A DNA stretch of 32,647 bases, from assembly GCA_020846535.1 (NCBI GenBank), contig JADLDR010000244.1, positions 1 to 32,647 on the forward strand. Direction: 5' to 3'. Positions 24,245-32,431 of this stretch are shown here, in pieces. This DNA is from Armatimonadota bacterium. Its GTDB lineage: Bacteria > Armatimonadota > JADLDR01. Position 1 is the first letter of the stretch. Every line of letters starts with the position of its first letter. The notes under the pieces were generated by a model. The model saw only the letters and a list, made by a program, of their open reading frames with translations. It did not search any database and had not been told where the DNA came from. The position numbers were made by a program, and so were the translations under genes.

Positions 24245-26078
24245 CGCGCCCGGCGACCGCGGCGGCGATTTCCTGACCAATATCATAATTCCCGTCGCCG
24301 TGGTCGGCATGGTCGGAAGCCTGGTCTACTTTCTGATCGACCTGCGCTCCGTGCTGGCGGCGGGCGGGGAGGATATGCTCCGGTTCGTCTGCTTCTGGTT
24401 CCTCATCGGCACGGTCGGCATCGAGCTTATCCGGGCCACCCGCGGCAGCGGCGCCATCGCCGCCCCTTATGTCTTCGGGCTGGCGGGGGCGATGTTTCTG
24501 TTCGTCTATATCTTTACCACCCACTTCGGCGGGATGGCGGCCACCTCCCGGGCGGGCCTCTCCCTGCTGGCGAACTACTTTATCGTCGGAGTCCTCTGGT
24601 GGGCCTCCGGCTGGCTCACCCGGGAATGTATGCAGGCGGACACTCAGGAAGGGCCGGACAGCGGCATCCTCAGCGCCGCGCCGGACAATGCCTCTCATCG
24701 CAGGCGACCTGTGGGCCGTTCGGTCATTTACTTCTCCCTGGTCTCCCTGGCGCTTTTCGGGCTGGGACAGAGGCTGCTGGTAGCGGCAAGGCCCGATATC
24801 TACCGGCACGCTTTCTGGTGTATCGTCATCAACCTTTTCGCCGCCCTCTCCCTCCTGGCGGTCACCAACCTCTCCAGCCTGGGCATCTACGCCCGCCTGC
24901 GCCGCGCCGAACTCCCGCCCGGCATCCGCCCGATGTGGCTCTCCGCCAGCGCCCTCACCGTGCTGGTGATCCTCGTCTTCGCCTGGGCCTTGCCCCGCCG
25001 CGACCCGCAATACCGGCCCGAATGGATGGCGGAAGGCTCCCTGCGGCCCTACCAGGGGCCTTCCCGGTCGCCCGACAGCGCCCCTTTCGAGGGCGGGCGC
25101 AAAACCTATCGGCCGTCCCCCAACGCCTTGCAGGGCCAGGGAGCCAAAGACCAGGCCGCCACGCAGGGCCGCACCCGGGAAGGATCGAAGGCCGCTTCCC
25201 GCGGGCAGGAGATCGCCAGAGGAAGCGCCGGCGGCGAACGCCCGCAGGGGAAAACGACGCCCAGACCCGGCGATTCCGACCGGCCCGGTCCCGGCGGCCC
25301 GAGCCGGGAGGCGCAAGACCTGACCGGCAGAAGGCTTGAGGAGCGGCCCGGCAGACAGGCCGAACCGGACCGGGGGCCGCCCTCCCAGGACAGCGCCTCG
25401 CCGCCCGACCCCTCCGAAGGCTCCGAACCGCAGCCTTCCGCCGCGCCGGAAACGTCCCGGCCGCTGCCCTATTTTGCTTCCCAGACCCCCGTGCCGGGGA
25501 TTTTACGCTGGCTGGCAATCGCTCTTCTGATCCTGGCGATCCTCTACGCCCTGGCCCGCCTTCTGCCCGCCCTGTGGGAGCGTTTAAAGGCGCTGAAAGA
25601 CTGGCGGCCTCCGGGGTTTCTGGCGGTCTGGGCGGGCAGGCTCCGCGCCTGGTGGCAGCGGCTCCTCGGCAGGCTGCCCCGGTTCGGCAGGGCGTCTCGG
25701 GCGCAGGCCCGGTCGGAAAAACCGTTCGATCTCCGCTACGACCCGTTCGCCGATCCCGACCGCCCCGCCCGCGAGATCGTTGCCGATGTCTACGGCACGC
25801 TGATGGCCTTCGCCGCCATGACCGGCTATCCCCGCTCCGAGGACCAGACGCCCTATGAATTTCTGAGAAAGCTCCCCGCCCCGCTTCATCCCCTCCAGGA
25901 TCAGGCCGCTCTGATGACCCGGCTGTACGTCCAGGCGGCCTACACCTCCCGGGATATCCCCGAGGGCGCGCTTTCTTCCCTGCGCGAAGCCTGGCAGGTC
26001 TTGAGAGGGCATATCGGGGAGTATATGAGCCAAAGGCATGGCGAGAGGATCGCCCGGATGGCCGCACACGAATCCTGA
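24219..26078 (+). CDS. multi-pass membrane protein with C-terminal DUF4129-like domain
   Basis: This 619-residue protein begins with several (about 6-7) membrane helices to about residue 265. A long low-complexity stretch rich in Pro, Arg, Gly, Ser and Gln follows (about 265-425), then a transmembrane helix (WLAIALLILAILYALARLLP). The DUF4129-like tail contains DRPAREIVADVYGTLMAFAAM and TPYEFLRKLPAPL. In the common moxR-DUF58 operon, the third protein places a transglutaminase catalytic domain between membrane part and DUF4129 tail. I see no Cys-His-Asp transglutaminase core here; the linker takes its place. ATG 24219 is supported by GGAGGAG at 24202-24208 and lies inside the DUF58 gene. Confidence 0.8.
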   Translation: MISPSTGSDAPGDRGGDFLTNIIIPVAVVGMVGSLVYFLIDLRSVLAAGGEDMLRFVCFWFLIGTVGIELIRATRGSGAIAAPYVFGLAGAMFLFVYIFTTHFGGMAATSRAGLSLLANYFIVGVLWWASGWLTRECMQADTQEGPDSGILSAAPDNASHRRRPVGRSVIYFSLVSLALFGLGQRLLVAARPDIYRHAFWCIVINLFAALSLLAVTNLSSLGIYARLRRAELPPGIRPMWLSASALTVLVILVFAWALPRRDPQYRPEWMAEGSLRPYQGPSRSPDSAPFEGGRKTYRPSPNALQGQGAKDQAATQGRTREGSKAASRGQEIARGSAGGERPQGKTTPRPGDSDRPGPGGPSREAQDLTGRRLEERPGRQAEPDRGPPSQDSASPPDPSEGSEPQPSAAPETSRPLPYFASQTPVPGILRWLAIALLILAILYALARLLPALWERLKALKDWRPPGFLAVWAGRLRAWWQRLLGRLPRFGRASRAQARSEKPFDLRYDPFADPDRPAREIVADVYGTLMAFAAMTGYPRSEDQTPYEFLRKLPAPLHPLQDQAALMTRLYVQAAYTSRDIPEGALSSLREAWQVLRGHIGEYMSQRHGERIARMAAHES

Positions 26079-26136
26079 GCGCATCTCTCGACCGCAGGGT
26101 GATCGTCTTCGAATTTCTCAATCGGTTGACTCTATT

Positions 26137-27513
26137 TTACCCTTCGTCCAGCAGCGCCAGGCTCACGCTCTCCGCCGGGCAGAGAAGCTGGCAGCGGAAA
26201 TCGCTCAGGGTGTCCACCGGCCTTTCCTCCAGAGGGATCATCTCCAGAGAATCGGGGGACCATCGGCAGGCCGAATCGATCCTGTAGACAGTCAGCCGCT
26301 TGAGGCCGGGGGAAAGGTTCTGAAAAGATAGGGTGACCACCTTATCCTCCGCCTGCTCCGGGTTCCAGTTGGCGATCAGGAGAGCGGTACGGCCTTCGGC
26401 GCGGGAGGCCAGCAGGCGAAGGTCCGGATCGTCAGATCCGGTCGAGAGGCGGTCCGGCCCCATCAGGGACAGCATTCGGTAGACGAAATACTGCGGGCGG
26501 GCCTCCTCGTCCACCCCGAAAAGGCCGAAACGGTGCGGAACCTCGTTCCAGTGGGTGAGCATCCCTTGCACCCCCGCCTCCGAAAAGAATGGGGCGAACG
26601 CCTCCCGGTAGCAGACCTGATCCCAGATGTGGTAATAAAACGACCAGTCCAGCCCGGCGTCGGTCATGGCGATGATCGATGCGGCGATGGTCGCGGCTCT
26701 GCCCGGGGCGTATGCCAGGTCTTCGGAGGAAACCGGATCGAAGCTTTTGCTCCACTCGGTCACCATCATCTCCGGCCTGGGTCCGGGGTAATCGGCGAGA
26801 AGCCGTTTGGCCTTTTCCACGCCCAGGGCGTGGCGCGATGCGTCATCGTTGTAGATATGCCAGGAAACGAAATTGAGAGGCGTTCCCGACGCTTTGCACC
26901 GGGCCACAAAGCCGGGGAGAGGTTCGTTATCGATCCAGCAGGCTGCCGGACCGCCCACTTCGGCCCCCGGGGCGGCCCGGCGGATCGGCTCGATGGCCGT
27001 TCGGTAGAACTCGAAATAATCGCCGGGATCGGGGATCAGATAGGGCGAGCCGCCCGATTCCCCGATATCGGTTTCATTGCCGATCTCCCAGTGCGAAACG
27101 ATCCCCCGCTCCCTCGAATAGCGCCGGGCCATCTCGAACAGGAGGCCCTGCCAGGCAGCCCGGTCGGTCGGCTGCCAGACGGAATGGTCGGTGGCGGGAA
27201 AAAGAGGCTTCGGCTTGATCGTGAGAGCGGCCACCACCTTCGCGCCGGTGCGGGCGAGGGCCTCCATATAGGGATCGAGCCTGCTCCAGTCGTAGCGGCC
27301 CGCCTGAGGGCAGACCCGGAAGAACTCCTGGACGAAGATGCGGACGAGCCGGGGATGGAGTAGCCTCATGCCCTCCACCACGCGCTCCGGCAGAGGGTGG
27401 AAGTTGATGCCCCCATGGCTGAAGGCGTGCCGCCATAGCTCCAGCGGCCCGCTCCTTCCCCCGGCATCGATGGTCACGGTTTTTCGCGGCAGGGACAGGA
27501 TCGGATGCTGCAT
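26137..27513 (-). CDS. glycoside hydrolase, GH39-like (clan GH-A)
   Basis: This 458-residue protein has the layout of GH39-type enzymes: a TIM barrel with SHGGINFHPL near the N-terminus, the acid/base glutamate E147 in HWEIGNETD, the nucleophile glutamate E253 in MVTEWSKS, and a C-terminal beta-sandwich. GH39 includes beta-xylosidases and alpha-iduronidases; the specific substrate is unknown. There is no evident signal peptide, so it probably acts inside the cell or is exported another way. ATG 27513 is preceded by AGGAGG. It converges on the DUF4129 gene with a 58-base gap and no visible terminator. Upstream lies repeat copy 2. Confidence 0.85.
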   Translation of the reverse strand: MQHPILSLPRKTVTIDAGGRSGPLELWRHAFSHGGINFHPLPERVVEGMRLLHPRLVRIFVQEFFRVCPQAGRYDWSRLDPYMEALARTGAKVVAALTIKPKPLFPATDHSVWQPTDRAAWQGLLFEMARRYSRERGIVSHWEIGNETDIGESGGSPYLIPDPGDYFEFYRTAIEPIRRAAPGAEVGGPAACWIDNEPLPGFVARCKASGTPLNFVSWHIYNDDASRHALGVEKAKRLLADYPGPRPEMMVTEWSKSFDPVSSEDLAYAPGRAATIAASIIAMTDAGLDWSFYYHIWDQVCYREAFAPFFSEAGVQGMLTHWNEVPHRFGLFGVDEEARPQYFVYRMLSLMGPDRLSTGSDDPDLRLLASRAEGRTALLIANWNPEQAEDKVVTLSFQNLSPGLKRLTVYRIDSACRWSPDSLEMIPLEERPVDTLSDFRCQLLCPAESVSLALLDEG

Positions 27514-27661
27514 CGAACGGCCTCCTGGAAAATGTCGTTTTCCGGTCGATTCGCAATCAAGGGCAAGAATCCTTCCGCCCGACGCCGCAGGAGACAGGCC
27601 GCCCGACGCCGAAGATAGAGATATTCGGAGGATTTTCGCTCGACGTTATTTGCAAAGGACA

Positions 27662-27957
27662 GGGGCACGGCTAAACGATGCCCCATAGCGATCCAGATCA
27701 GGTGAAAGATCCTCCGCTCCTGGGGGAGGGGTGACCGCTCTCCCCTGGCCCCTCTCCCCGAAACCCAAGGGATGCGCCGGAGCGCCTCCGGGGAGAGGGG
27801 GAGAGAGGGTGCGGTGCTTGCCCCCCCATCCCCGCCCCCTGCCCGAAACGGGCAGGGGGCGGGGGGTTAGGTAACGGTCTCCCCAAGGCCCGCCCCTCGC
27901 CCCGGCGGTACAGTCACCCTGATCGGGATCGCTATGGGCACGGCTAAACGATGCCCC
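27662..27957. mobile_element. composite hairpin-flanked repeat element, copy 2
   Basis: Identical 22-base hairpins GGGCACGGCTAAACGATGCC(CC) stand at both ends (27662-27684 and 27936-27957). Just inside, terminal inverted repeats at 27682-27702 and 27918-27938 match in 20 of 21 positions (CCCATAGCGATCC core). The core shares long blocks with copy 1, including the insertion-like palindrome with GGATGCGCCGGAGCGCCTCC. No transposase is present. The right hairpin supplies the in-frame ATG at 27951. The rest of the 27514-28025 gap (27534-27660) shows only a short direct repeat of CCGCCCGACGCCG and no gene. Confidence 0.8.
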
Positions 27958-28025
27958 TACACGATACCGTGTCAGTATTCGCGCCCAGTGAAAGTCCGGA
28001 TCTATCGACGGCAGGCGCGATTCCG

Positions 28026-28829
28026 ATGTATGACTCCACTGGCGAACTGGCCCATGAAATCGAGGCGGGCGAGGATACGTTTCTCGAACTGAAGGAAGTG
28101 TTCTTCAGGGGCGATTCTCCCCGTTTCGCCGATGAAGAATCGCGGGCGGCTGAAGCGGTGGCTCAGGTCTTGTACTCCTTCGCCGACACGGAGGGCGGGG
28201 TCGCCGTCTTCGGCGTTAATGACCGCCGGCAGGTTGTCGGGATCGCTGAGGATAAGATCGGAACCCTGGAGGAATGGCTGCTGCACATCGCGCAGAACAA
28301 TTGCGATCCTCCGGTATATCTCACACTGGATCGCAGGCGCCTTCCCGATCCCGGCGGCGCTCTCCGTTCGTGCCTGAAAGTCGATATCCCCAAAAGCCTG
28401 TACGTCCACCGCACATCGGGCGGGCGCTGGCTGATGCGGCTCGGCTCTCACTGGGTCGATATGATCGCTGAGCAGCTGGCTCGCCTGATCGAAAAACGGT
28501 GCATCGCAGGGCCGTTCGAGGAGCGCTCGCTCCAAAGCGCCCGGCTCGACGACTTGAATGCGACGCTTTTCGAGGACTACTGCCTCCGGTGGTTTGGCCC
28601 GGATGGGGAAGATACCGCGCTGGTGGATATGGAGTCACGGTTGGTCAACCTCAGGCTGGCGGCCCGGCTGGAGAACGGGAGGGTGGTTCCGACCGTGATG
28701 GGAATCCTCCTGTTCGGTCGCCCGGCCCTCCCTCTGCGCCCCGGAGAGGGAGGGCCGGGGTGGGTGAGGCGCTTTCCATCGACTTTGAAACAGTCCTTCC
28801 AATCGCTTGACACCCCTTGTCCTGTATGA
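28026..28829 (+). CDS. Schlafen AlbA_2 domain protein, C-terminally truncated
   Basis: This is a 267-residue frame with a convincing AlbA_2 (Schlafen-type putative nucleic-acid-binding) domain. It includes ELKEVFF, then VLYSFADTEGGVAVFGVND and VVGIAEDKI, LKVDIPKSLYVHRTSGGRW and LRLGSHWVDM. Such proteins are normally about 400-550 residues, with a further C-terminal region after VMGILLFGR. Here homology stops right after GILLFGR at 28720, where a 15-bp perfect hairpin begins. The last ~35 residues are just that repeat and spacer read in frame. It may be non-functional. ATG 28026 is preferred because ATG 27951 lies in the repeat-element hairpin; neither has a good ribosome binding site. Confidence 0.7.
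   Translation: MYDSTGELAHEIEAGEDTFLELKEVFFRGDSPRFADEESRAAEAVAQVLYSFADTEGGVAVFGVNDRRQVVGIAEDKIGTLEEWLLHIAQNNCDPPVYLTLDRRRLPDPGGALRSCLKVDIPKSLYVHRTSGGRWLMRLGSHWVDMIAEQLARLIEKRCIAGPFEERSLQSARLDDLNATLFEDYCLRWFGPDGEDTALVDMESRLVNLRLAARLENGRVVPTVMGILLFGRPALPLRPGEGGPGWVRRFPSTLKQSFQSLDTPCPV
28721..28759. repeat. 15-bp perfect hairpin truncating the AlbA_2 gene
   Basis: CCCGGCCCTCCCTCT (28721-28735), a 9-base loop, then AGAGGGAGGGCCGGG (28745-28759). It is followed by GTGGGTGAGG, giving the look of the CCC/GGG-rich intergenic repeats related to the cores of the composite elements. Confidence 0.8.
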
Positions 28830-28835
28830 TAAACT
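28807..28835 (+). promoter_or_regulatory. putative promoter of the lipoprotein operon
   Basis: TTGACA (28807-28812) and TAAACT (28830-28835) are 17 bases apart. The -35 is perfect and the -10 is moderate (4 of 6), with a TATGATAA context. It lies 41-69 bases upstream of ATG 28876. Confidence 0.5.
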
Positions 28836-28875
28836 AACGGTAACGCAAAACGAATGGATGAGGAAGGTGGACCGG

Positions 28876-30144
28876 ATGCGGGGTTTGGTTATCGCAATCC
28901 TGATTCTGATCGGGCTGGCTCTTTTGGCCGGCTGCGGGGGCAGCGCCACGCCGTTCAGTCCCATGAACAGCAGCTTGCAGCAGCAATTCGAAAGCGCGGC
29001 CCGGCCTGCGCTAACTACCCGGCCTGCTTCGGCCCCCAAACTCTGGGACGCCAAAGCCCTCGCCCAGCAGCCCCTCGACGCCAAACCGGAGCCTGTCAAG
29101 GAAGAAACGATTGACAAAACCCTTGTTCGCGTCCAGGAAGTGATCTTCAACGGGGAAAAAGAACAGGAGAAAGCCGCTCGCCTTTCGGCTGTGCTGGTGT
29201 CTCCGGTTCCCGGCCCGAAAGTCAAAAGGCTTCCGGCTGTCCTGGTGATCGGCGAGTCGAAAGAATCCGCCGGGGCCGCCGCCCGGCATCTGGCCGTCAA
29301 CGGCTATACGGCTCTGGCCTACGCCCCGGGCGGGCTGACGGATGAAGCGGTCTATAAGGCGAAACCGGCCCTGAAGGACAGCGCCCTCTACGGCCTGGTG
29401 TCGGGCGCGATGCGGGCCGTCTCGCTCCTTGCCGACCAGCCGACCGCGGACCCCCGGAAGGTCGGGGTTCTGGGGATCGGATGGGGCGGGGTGGCGGCCT
29501 GCCTGATGAATGCGGTGGACAAACGGGTTCAGGCGGTCAGCGCCGTCCTGACCGGGCCGGAAGGCGTCAGAACGGCCTGGAACGAACAGATAGGCAAACT
29601 CGGCGAAGACCGGGAAAGGTGGATACTGGCCTACGACCCGCTGAGCTATCTGGGCGATATGCGCCAGCCGATACAGTTGCAGGCAGACCCTTCCGGCAAA
29701 TTCTACCCCGTCTCCGGCATCCGCAGGCTGAGCCAGGACGCGAAAAGCGATGTGACGCTCCTCTTCCGCGTCCGACCGAAGGGCCAGAAGGCGGAGGATG
29801 TGGAGGCCGCCCGGATCTGGCTCGACAGCGCCCTCAAGAACGCTCCCAAACTGCCCGGCCTCAAAGCCCAGGCGGACGGCAAGGAGTCCGTGACCATCAC
29901 GGCCCAGGGAGGCGGGCCGCTGAAGGCCGTCACCCTCTATTATGCCCTCGGCAACCCTCTTGCCCTGGAGGGACGTCCCTGGAAAGCGGTGGAGGCCCGG
30001 CAGGAAGGCGGAAAGTGGCAGGCGGCCCTGCCCAAAGAGACCGCCGGTCAGGAGATCGTATACTTCGCCGTAGCGCAGGAAACGCGGGGCGGAGCGGTCA
30101 GCAGCGACATCGCCTCCCGCCTGAACGCTCCACAACCCTCATAA
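28876..30144 (+). CDS. lipoprotein with alpha/beta-hydrolase-like domain lacking the nucleophile serine
   Basis: This 422-residue protein has a lipoprotein signal (IAILILIGLALLAGC, lipid-attachment cysteine C20). A poorly conserved linker follows, then an acetyl-esterase/dienelactone-hydrolase-like core: LPAVLVIGESKESAG, HLAVNGYTALAYAPGG and PRKVGVLGIGWGGVAA. In active relatives the last segment reads GISWGG. Here the nucleophile serine position is glycine (G202, codon GGA), so the domain is probably not a serine hydrolase. The C-terminal ~90 residues (VTITAQGGGPLKAVTLYYAL) look like an added beta-sandwich. ATG 28876 is chosen because AGGAAGGTGG at 28861-28870 precedes it. The stop codon abuts the next gene's ATG. 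Confidence 0.8.
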   Translation: MRGLVIAILILIGLALLAGCGGSATPFSPMNSSLQQQFESAARPALTTRPASAPKLWDAKALAQQPLDAKPEPVKEETIDKTLVRVQEVIFNGEKEQEKAARLSAVLVSPVPGPKVKRLPAVLVIGESKESAGAAARHLAVNGYTALAYAPGGLTDEAVYKAKPALKDSALYGLVSGAMRAVSLLADQPTADPRKVGVLGIGWGGVAACLMNAVDKRVQAVSAVLTGPEGVRTAWNEQIGKLGEDRERWILAYDPLSYLGDMRQPIQLQADPSGKFYPVSGIRRLSQDAKSDVTLLFRVRPKGQKAEDVEAARIWLDSALKNAPKLPGLKAQADGKESVTITAQGGGPLKAVTLYYALGNPLALEGRPWKAVEARQEGGKWQAALPKETAGQEIVYFAVAQETRGGAVSSDIASRLNAPQPS

Positions 30145-31014
30145 ATGACGGCGATCACCTACAGGCTGCTGACCGCGCTTCAAGACGTTCCGGGCGCGGA
30201 TCGGGTTGTCTCAGCCCTCCTCGACCGCGGCCTGAAGGTCGCTGCCGCCAGCCAATCGCTCCCCTACCTCCTGGATTACCCCATGGCGGGGCTTCGCTGC
30301 CGGATCGGGGCGGAGCCGTTGCGGGGCGCTGCTCACGGGCCGGTAGAAACGGAGCATCTGGGGAAAGAGGACCGCCCGCTTCTGCGCCGGGAAACCGGAA
30401 CGCTTTACACCCTGACCTGCGATGCGCCGCCGGGCAGGGAGATGGACGGCGTTCTCTTTGCGGTAGCCGTCTGCGACGCCCTTATCGGAGAGGTCGGCGG
30501 GATCGTTCTCGATCCGGCCAGCCAGACAGCCTGGGGGCGCAAAGACTGGCAGGCCCATGTCTCCTGGACTGCCTTCCGCGTCAGCGACCACATCCGCATT
30601 CATTCCATACAAGACCCTGAGCGCGGCTCCTTCTGGATGCACACCCACGGGCTGAGCAAATTCGGTCGGCCCGAACTGGAATTGATGACCGTCCGGCCCG
30701 GCCACGCCACCGCAGGCGGCGTTCTCCTTCACCACATCGCGGAGTTCATGGCGGAGGGCGCGGATATCCGAAACGCCAGCACCCTCGATATCGGCTACGG
30801 CACGGTGGCCTTCATGGACGCCGGGGCCTTCCTGACCCTTTTTTCCCTCGACTTCCCGACCGAACGGGAAAGGGCGGGCCATTCCGAGGAATCCCTTGCG
30901 GCCATCGATACCGAAGCCGAAGGTCCGGATGAGAACGGCTCTATCGATTCCCTGCTGGCCCGCATCGAAGCGGAAATCGAGCGCGGCGAAGCGCAGAAAG
31001 GACACGAGCGTTGA
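30145..31014 (+). CDS. uncharacterised protein (possible DUF4261-like C-terminus)
   Basis: This 289-residue protein appears soluble, with no signal peptide or membrane helix. I do not firmly recognise it. The middle (VCDALIGEVGGIVLDPASQT) and the segment FWMHTHGLSKFGRPELELMTV faintly resemble the DUF4261/DUF2314-type proteins of unknown function. The C-terminus (about 245-289) is acidic and probably a flexible or coiled helix (IDSLLARIEAEIERG). Its ATG directly follows the TAA of the lipoprotein gene, so translation is coupled. The glycosyltransferase start lies 17 bases after its stop codon. It is probably the second gene of a three-gene operon. Confidence 0.75.
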   Translation: MTAITYRLLTALQDVPGADRVVSALLDRGLKVAAASQSLPYLLDYPMAGLRCRIGAEPLRGAAHGPVETEHLGKEDRPLLRRETGTLYTLTCDAPPGREMDGVLFAVAVCDALIGEVGGIVLDPASQTAWGRKDWQAHVSWTAFRVSDHIRIHSIQDPERGSFWMHTHGLSKFGRPELELMTVRPGHATAGGVLLHHIAEFMAEGADIRNASTLDIGYGTVAFMDAGAFLTLFSLDFPTERERAGHSEESLAAIDTEAEGPDENGSIDSLLARIEAEIERGEAQKGHER

Positions 31015-31030
31015 TATCCGAGGTCTGCGG

Positions 31031-32236
31031 GTGAATATCGCCATCTTCACGGAAAGCTACCGCCCCACGGTAAACGGGGTCAGCACTTCCATCGGCTCCC
31101 TGGAGAACGCCCTCCGGGCGCAGGGGCATCGGATTTTTGTCTTCGCACCCGCTTTCCCCGACGCGCCTCGCCGCGAAGCGCATCTGTTTCGCTTTCCTTC
31201 CTGGATCAGCCCCTTCGAGCGCAATTATCCCCTGGCAATTCCCTTCGCGAAAGGGTTCAGCGCCTGCTTCGATTCTCTGGGGATCGATATCGTCCACACC
31301 CATTCGCCCTTCACCCTGGGCGGGGCAGGGCAGCGGGCGGCCCTCAAGCGGAACCTGCCTGTCGTCAGCACCATTCACACGCTCTACCACAGCTATACCC
31401 ATTATGTGCCCTTCGTTCCCGCACCCCTGTCCCGGTGGTTTATCACCCGCTGGGTCAGCCGCTATTACCGGCGCTGCGACGCCCTGATCGCTCCTTCCAC
31501 CCCGGTAGCCCGCCTCTGGCGTCAGTTCGGAGTTTCGACCCCCATCGAGGTCATTCCGACGGGCATTCCCCCGATCCCCGCCCGCAGCCGCGCCGAAAGC
31601 CGTGTCCGGTTCGCCATCCCGGAAAGCGCCCGGGTATTGATCTACGTGGGCCGGCTGGCGCAGGAGAAAAACCTGGATCTCCTGTTGGAAGCCTTCGCCT
31701 CTGTCGTGGCGCGATTTCCCGAAAGCTGCCTGCTGCTGGTCGGAAGCGGCCCCAGCGCGGAGCAATACAAAGCCCGGGCCAATTCGATGGGCCTGAAAGA
31801 CTGCATCCGTTTCGCCGGCTTTATGCCCCGCGAGGAGGTCGGTTTCGCCTACGCCGCCTCCGACCTCTTCGTCTTCCCCTCCGATACGGACACACAGGCC
31901 CTGGTCATCTGCGAAGCGATGGCCGCCGGCCTGCCGAGTGTGGCGGTAGACGCCTTCGGCCCCTCCGAGGTAGTCAGAAACGGCGTGACAGGCTTTCTGG
32001 CTCCTAAAAATGTCGCTGTCTTTACCGACAAAATCATAGAAATCCTCGATTCTCCCGCGCTCCATCGCCGGATGTCCCAGGCGGCCTGCCTGGAAGCGGC
32101 CCGCTATACCCCGGAAGCCTACGCCGCACGGGTGATGGCACTGTACCAATCGGCGCTTCGCGCGAGGAGAAGCGGCGAACCCCTTACGCTGCCAGAGCAG
32201 GAACCCCGGATGAGCGCGCCGAATGAAAAATGCTAA
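31031..32236 (+). CDS. glycosyltransferase family 4 protein
   Basis: This 401-residue GT-B enzyme resembles diacylglycerol glucosyltransferases and other GT4 members. It starts with NIAIFTESYRPTVNGVSTSI, the acceptor-side glycine loop. It continues with DIVHTHSPF, PTGIPPIP, the donor-domain strand LIYVGRLAQEKNLDLL, and the donor-binding region FPSDTDTQALVICEAMAAGLP. The usual E-x7-E motif is D287-x7-E295, a conservative change. It would transfer a sugar from a nucleotide-sugar to a lipid or glycan at the membrane. GTG 31031 with GAGGT at 31020-31024 is the likely start, as homology begins exactly there. Confidence 0.93.
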   Translation: MNIAIFTESYRPTVNGVSTSIGSLENALRAQGHRIFVFAPAFPDAPRREAHLFRFPSWISPFERNYPLAIPFAKGFSACFDSLGIDIVHTHSPFTLGGAGQRAALKRNLPVVSTIHTLYHSYTHYVPFVPAPLSRWFITRWVSRYYRRCDALIAPSTPVARLWRQFGVSTPIEVIPTGIPPIPARSRAESRVRFAIPESARVLIYVGRLAQEKNLDLLLEAFASVVARFPESCLLLVGSGPSAEQYKARANSMGLKDCIRFAGFMPREEVGFAYAASDLFVFPSDTDTQALVICEAMAAGLPSVAVDAFGPSEVVRNGVTGFLAPKNVAVFTDKIIEILDSPALHRRMSQAACLEAARYTPEAYAARVMALYQSALRARRSGEPLTLPEQEPRMSAPNEKC

Positions 32237-32271
32237 GCAGCCTGTTGGAGCAAAGCAATGGCAGCGGTTGC

Positions 32272-32307
32272 CTTTGGATCTGGGCCGTAAACGACCCGGC
32301 TCCAAAG
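32272..32307. repeat. hairpin downstream of the glycosyltransferase gene
   Basis: CTTTGGATCTGGGCCGT (32272-32288) and ACGACCCGGCTCCAAAG (32291-32307) pair at 14 of 17 positions. It lies 35 bases after the operon stop codon. There is no T-run, so it is not a standard intrinsic terminator, but it could stabilise the 3' end. The rest of 32237-32431 shows no credible gene. Confidence 0.5.
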
Positions 32308-32431
32308 CCCATGCTCCCATTCCTTATTTGGAGAGCTATGCAAGAGGTAACCGGCCCCCTTATTCGGATCGGTGGATCAACTATTATTAACCCAAGTTGC
32401 CACCTACCCGAATGGAGGGCGATGCGCTGTA

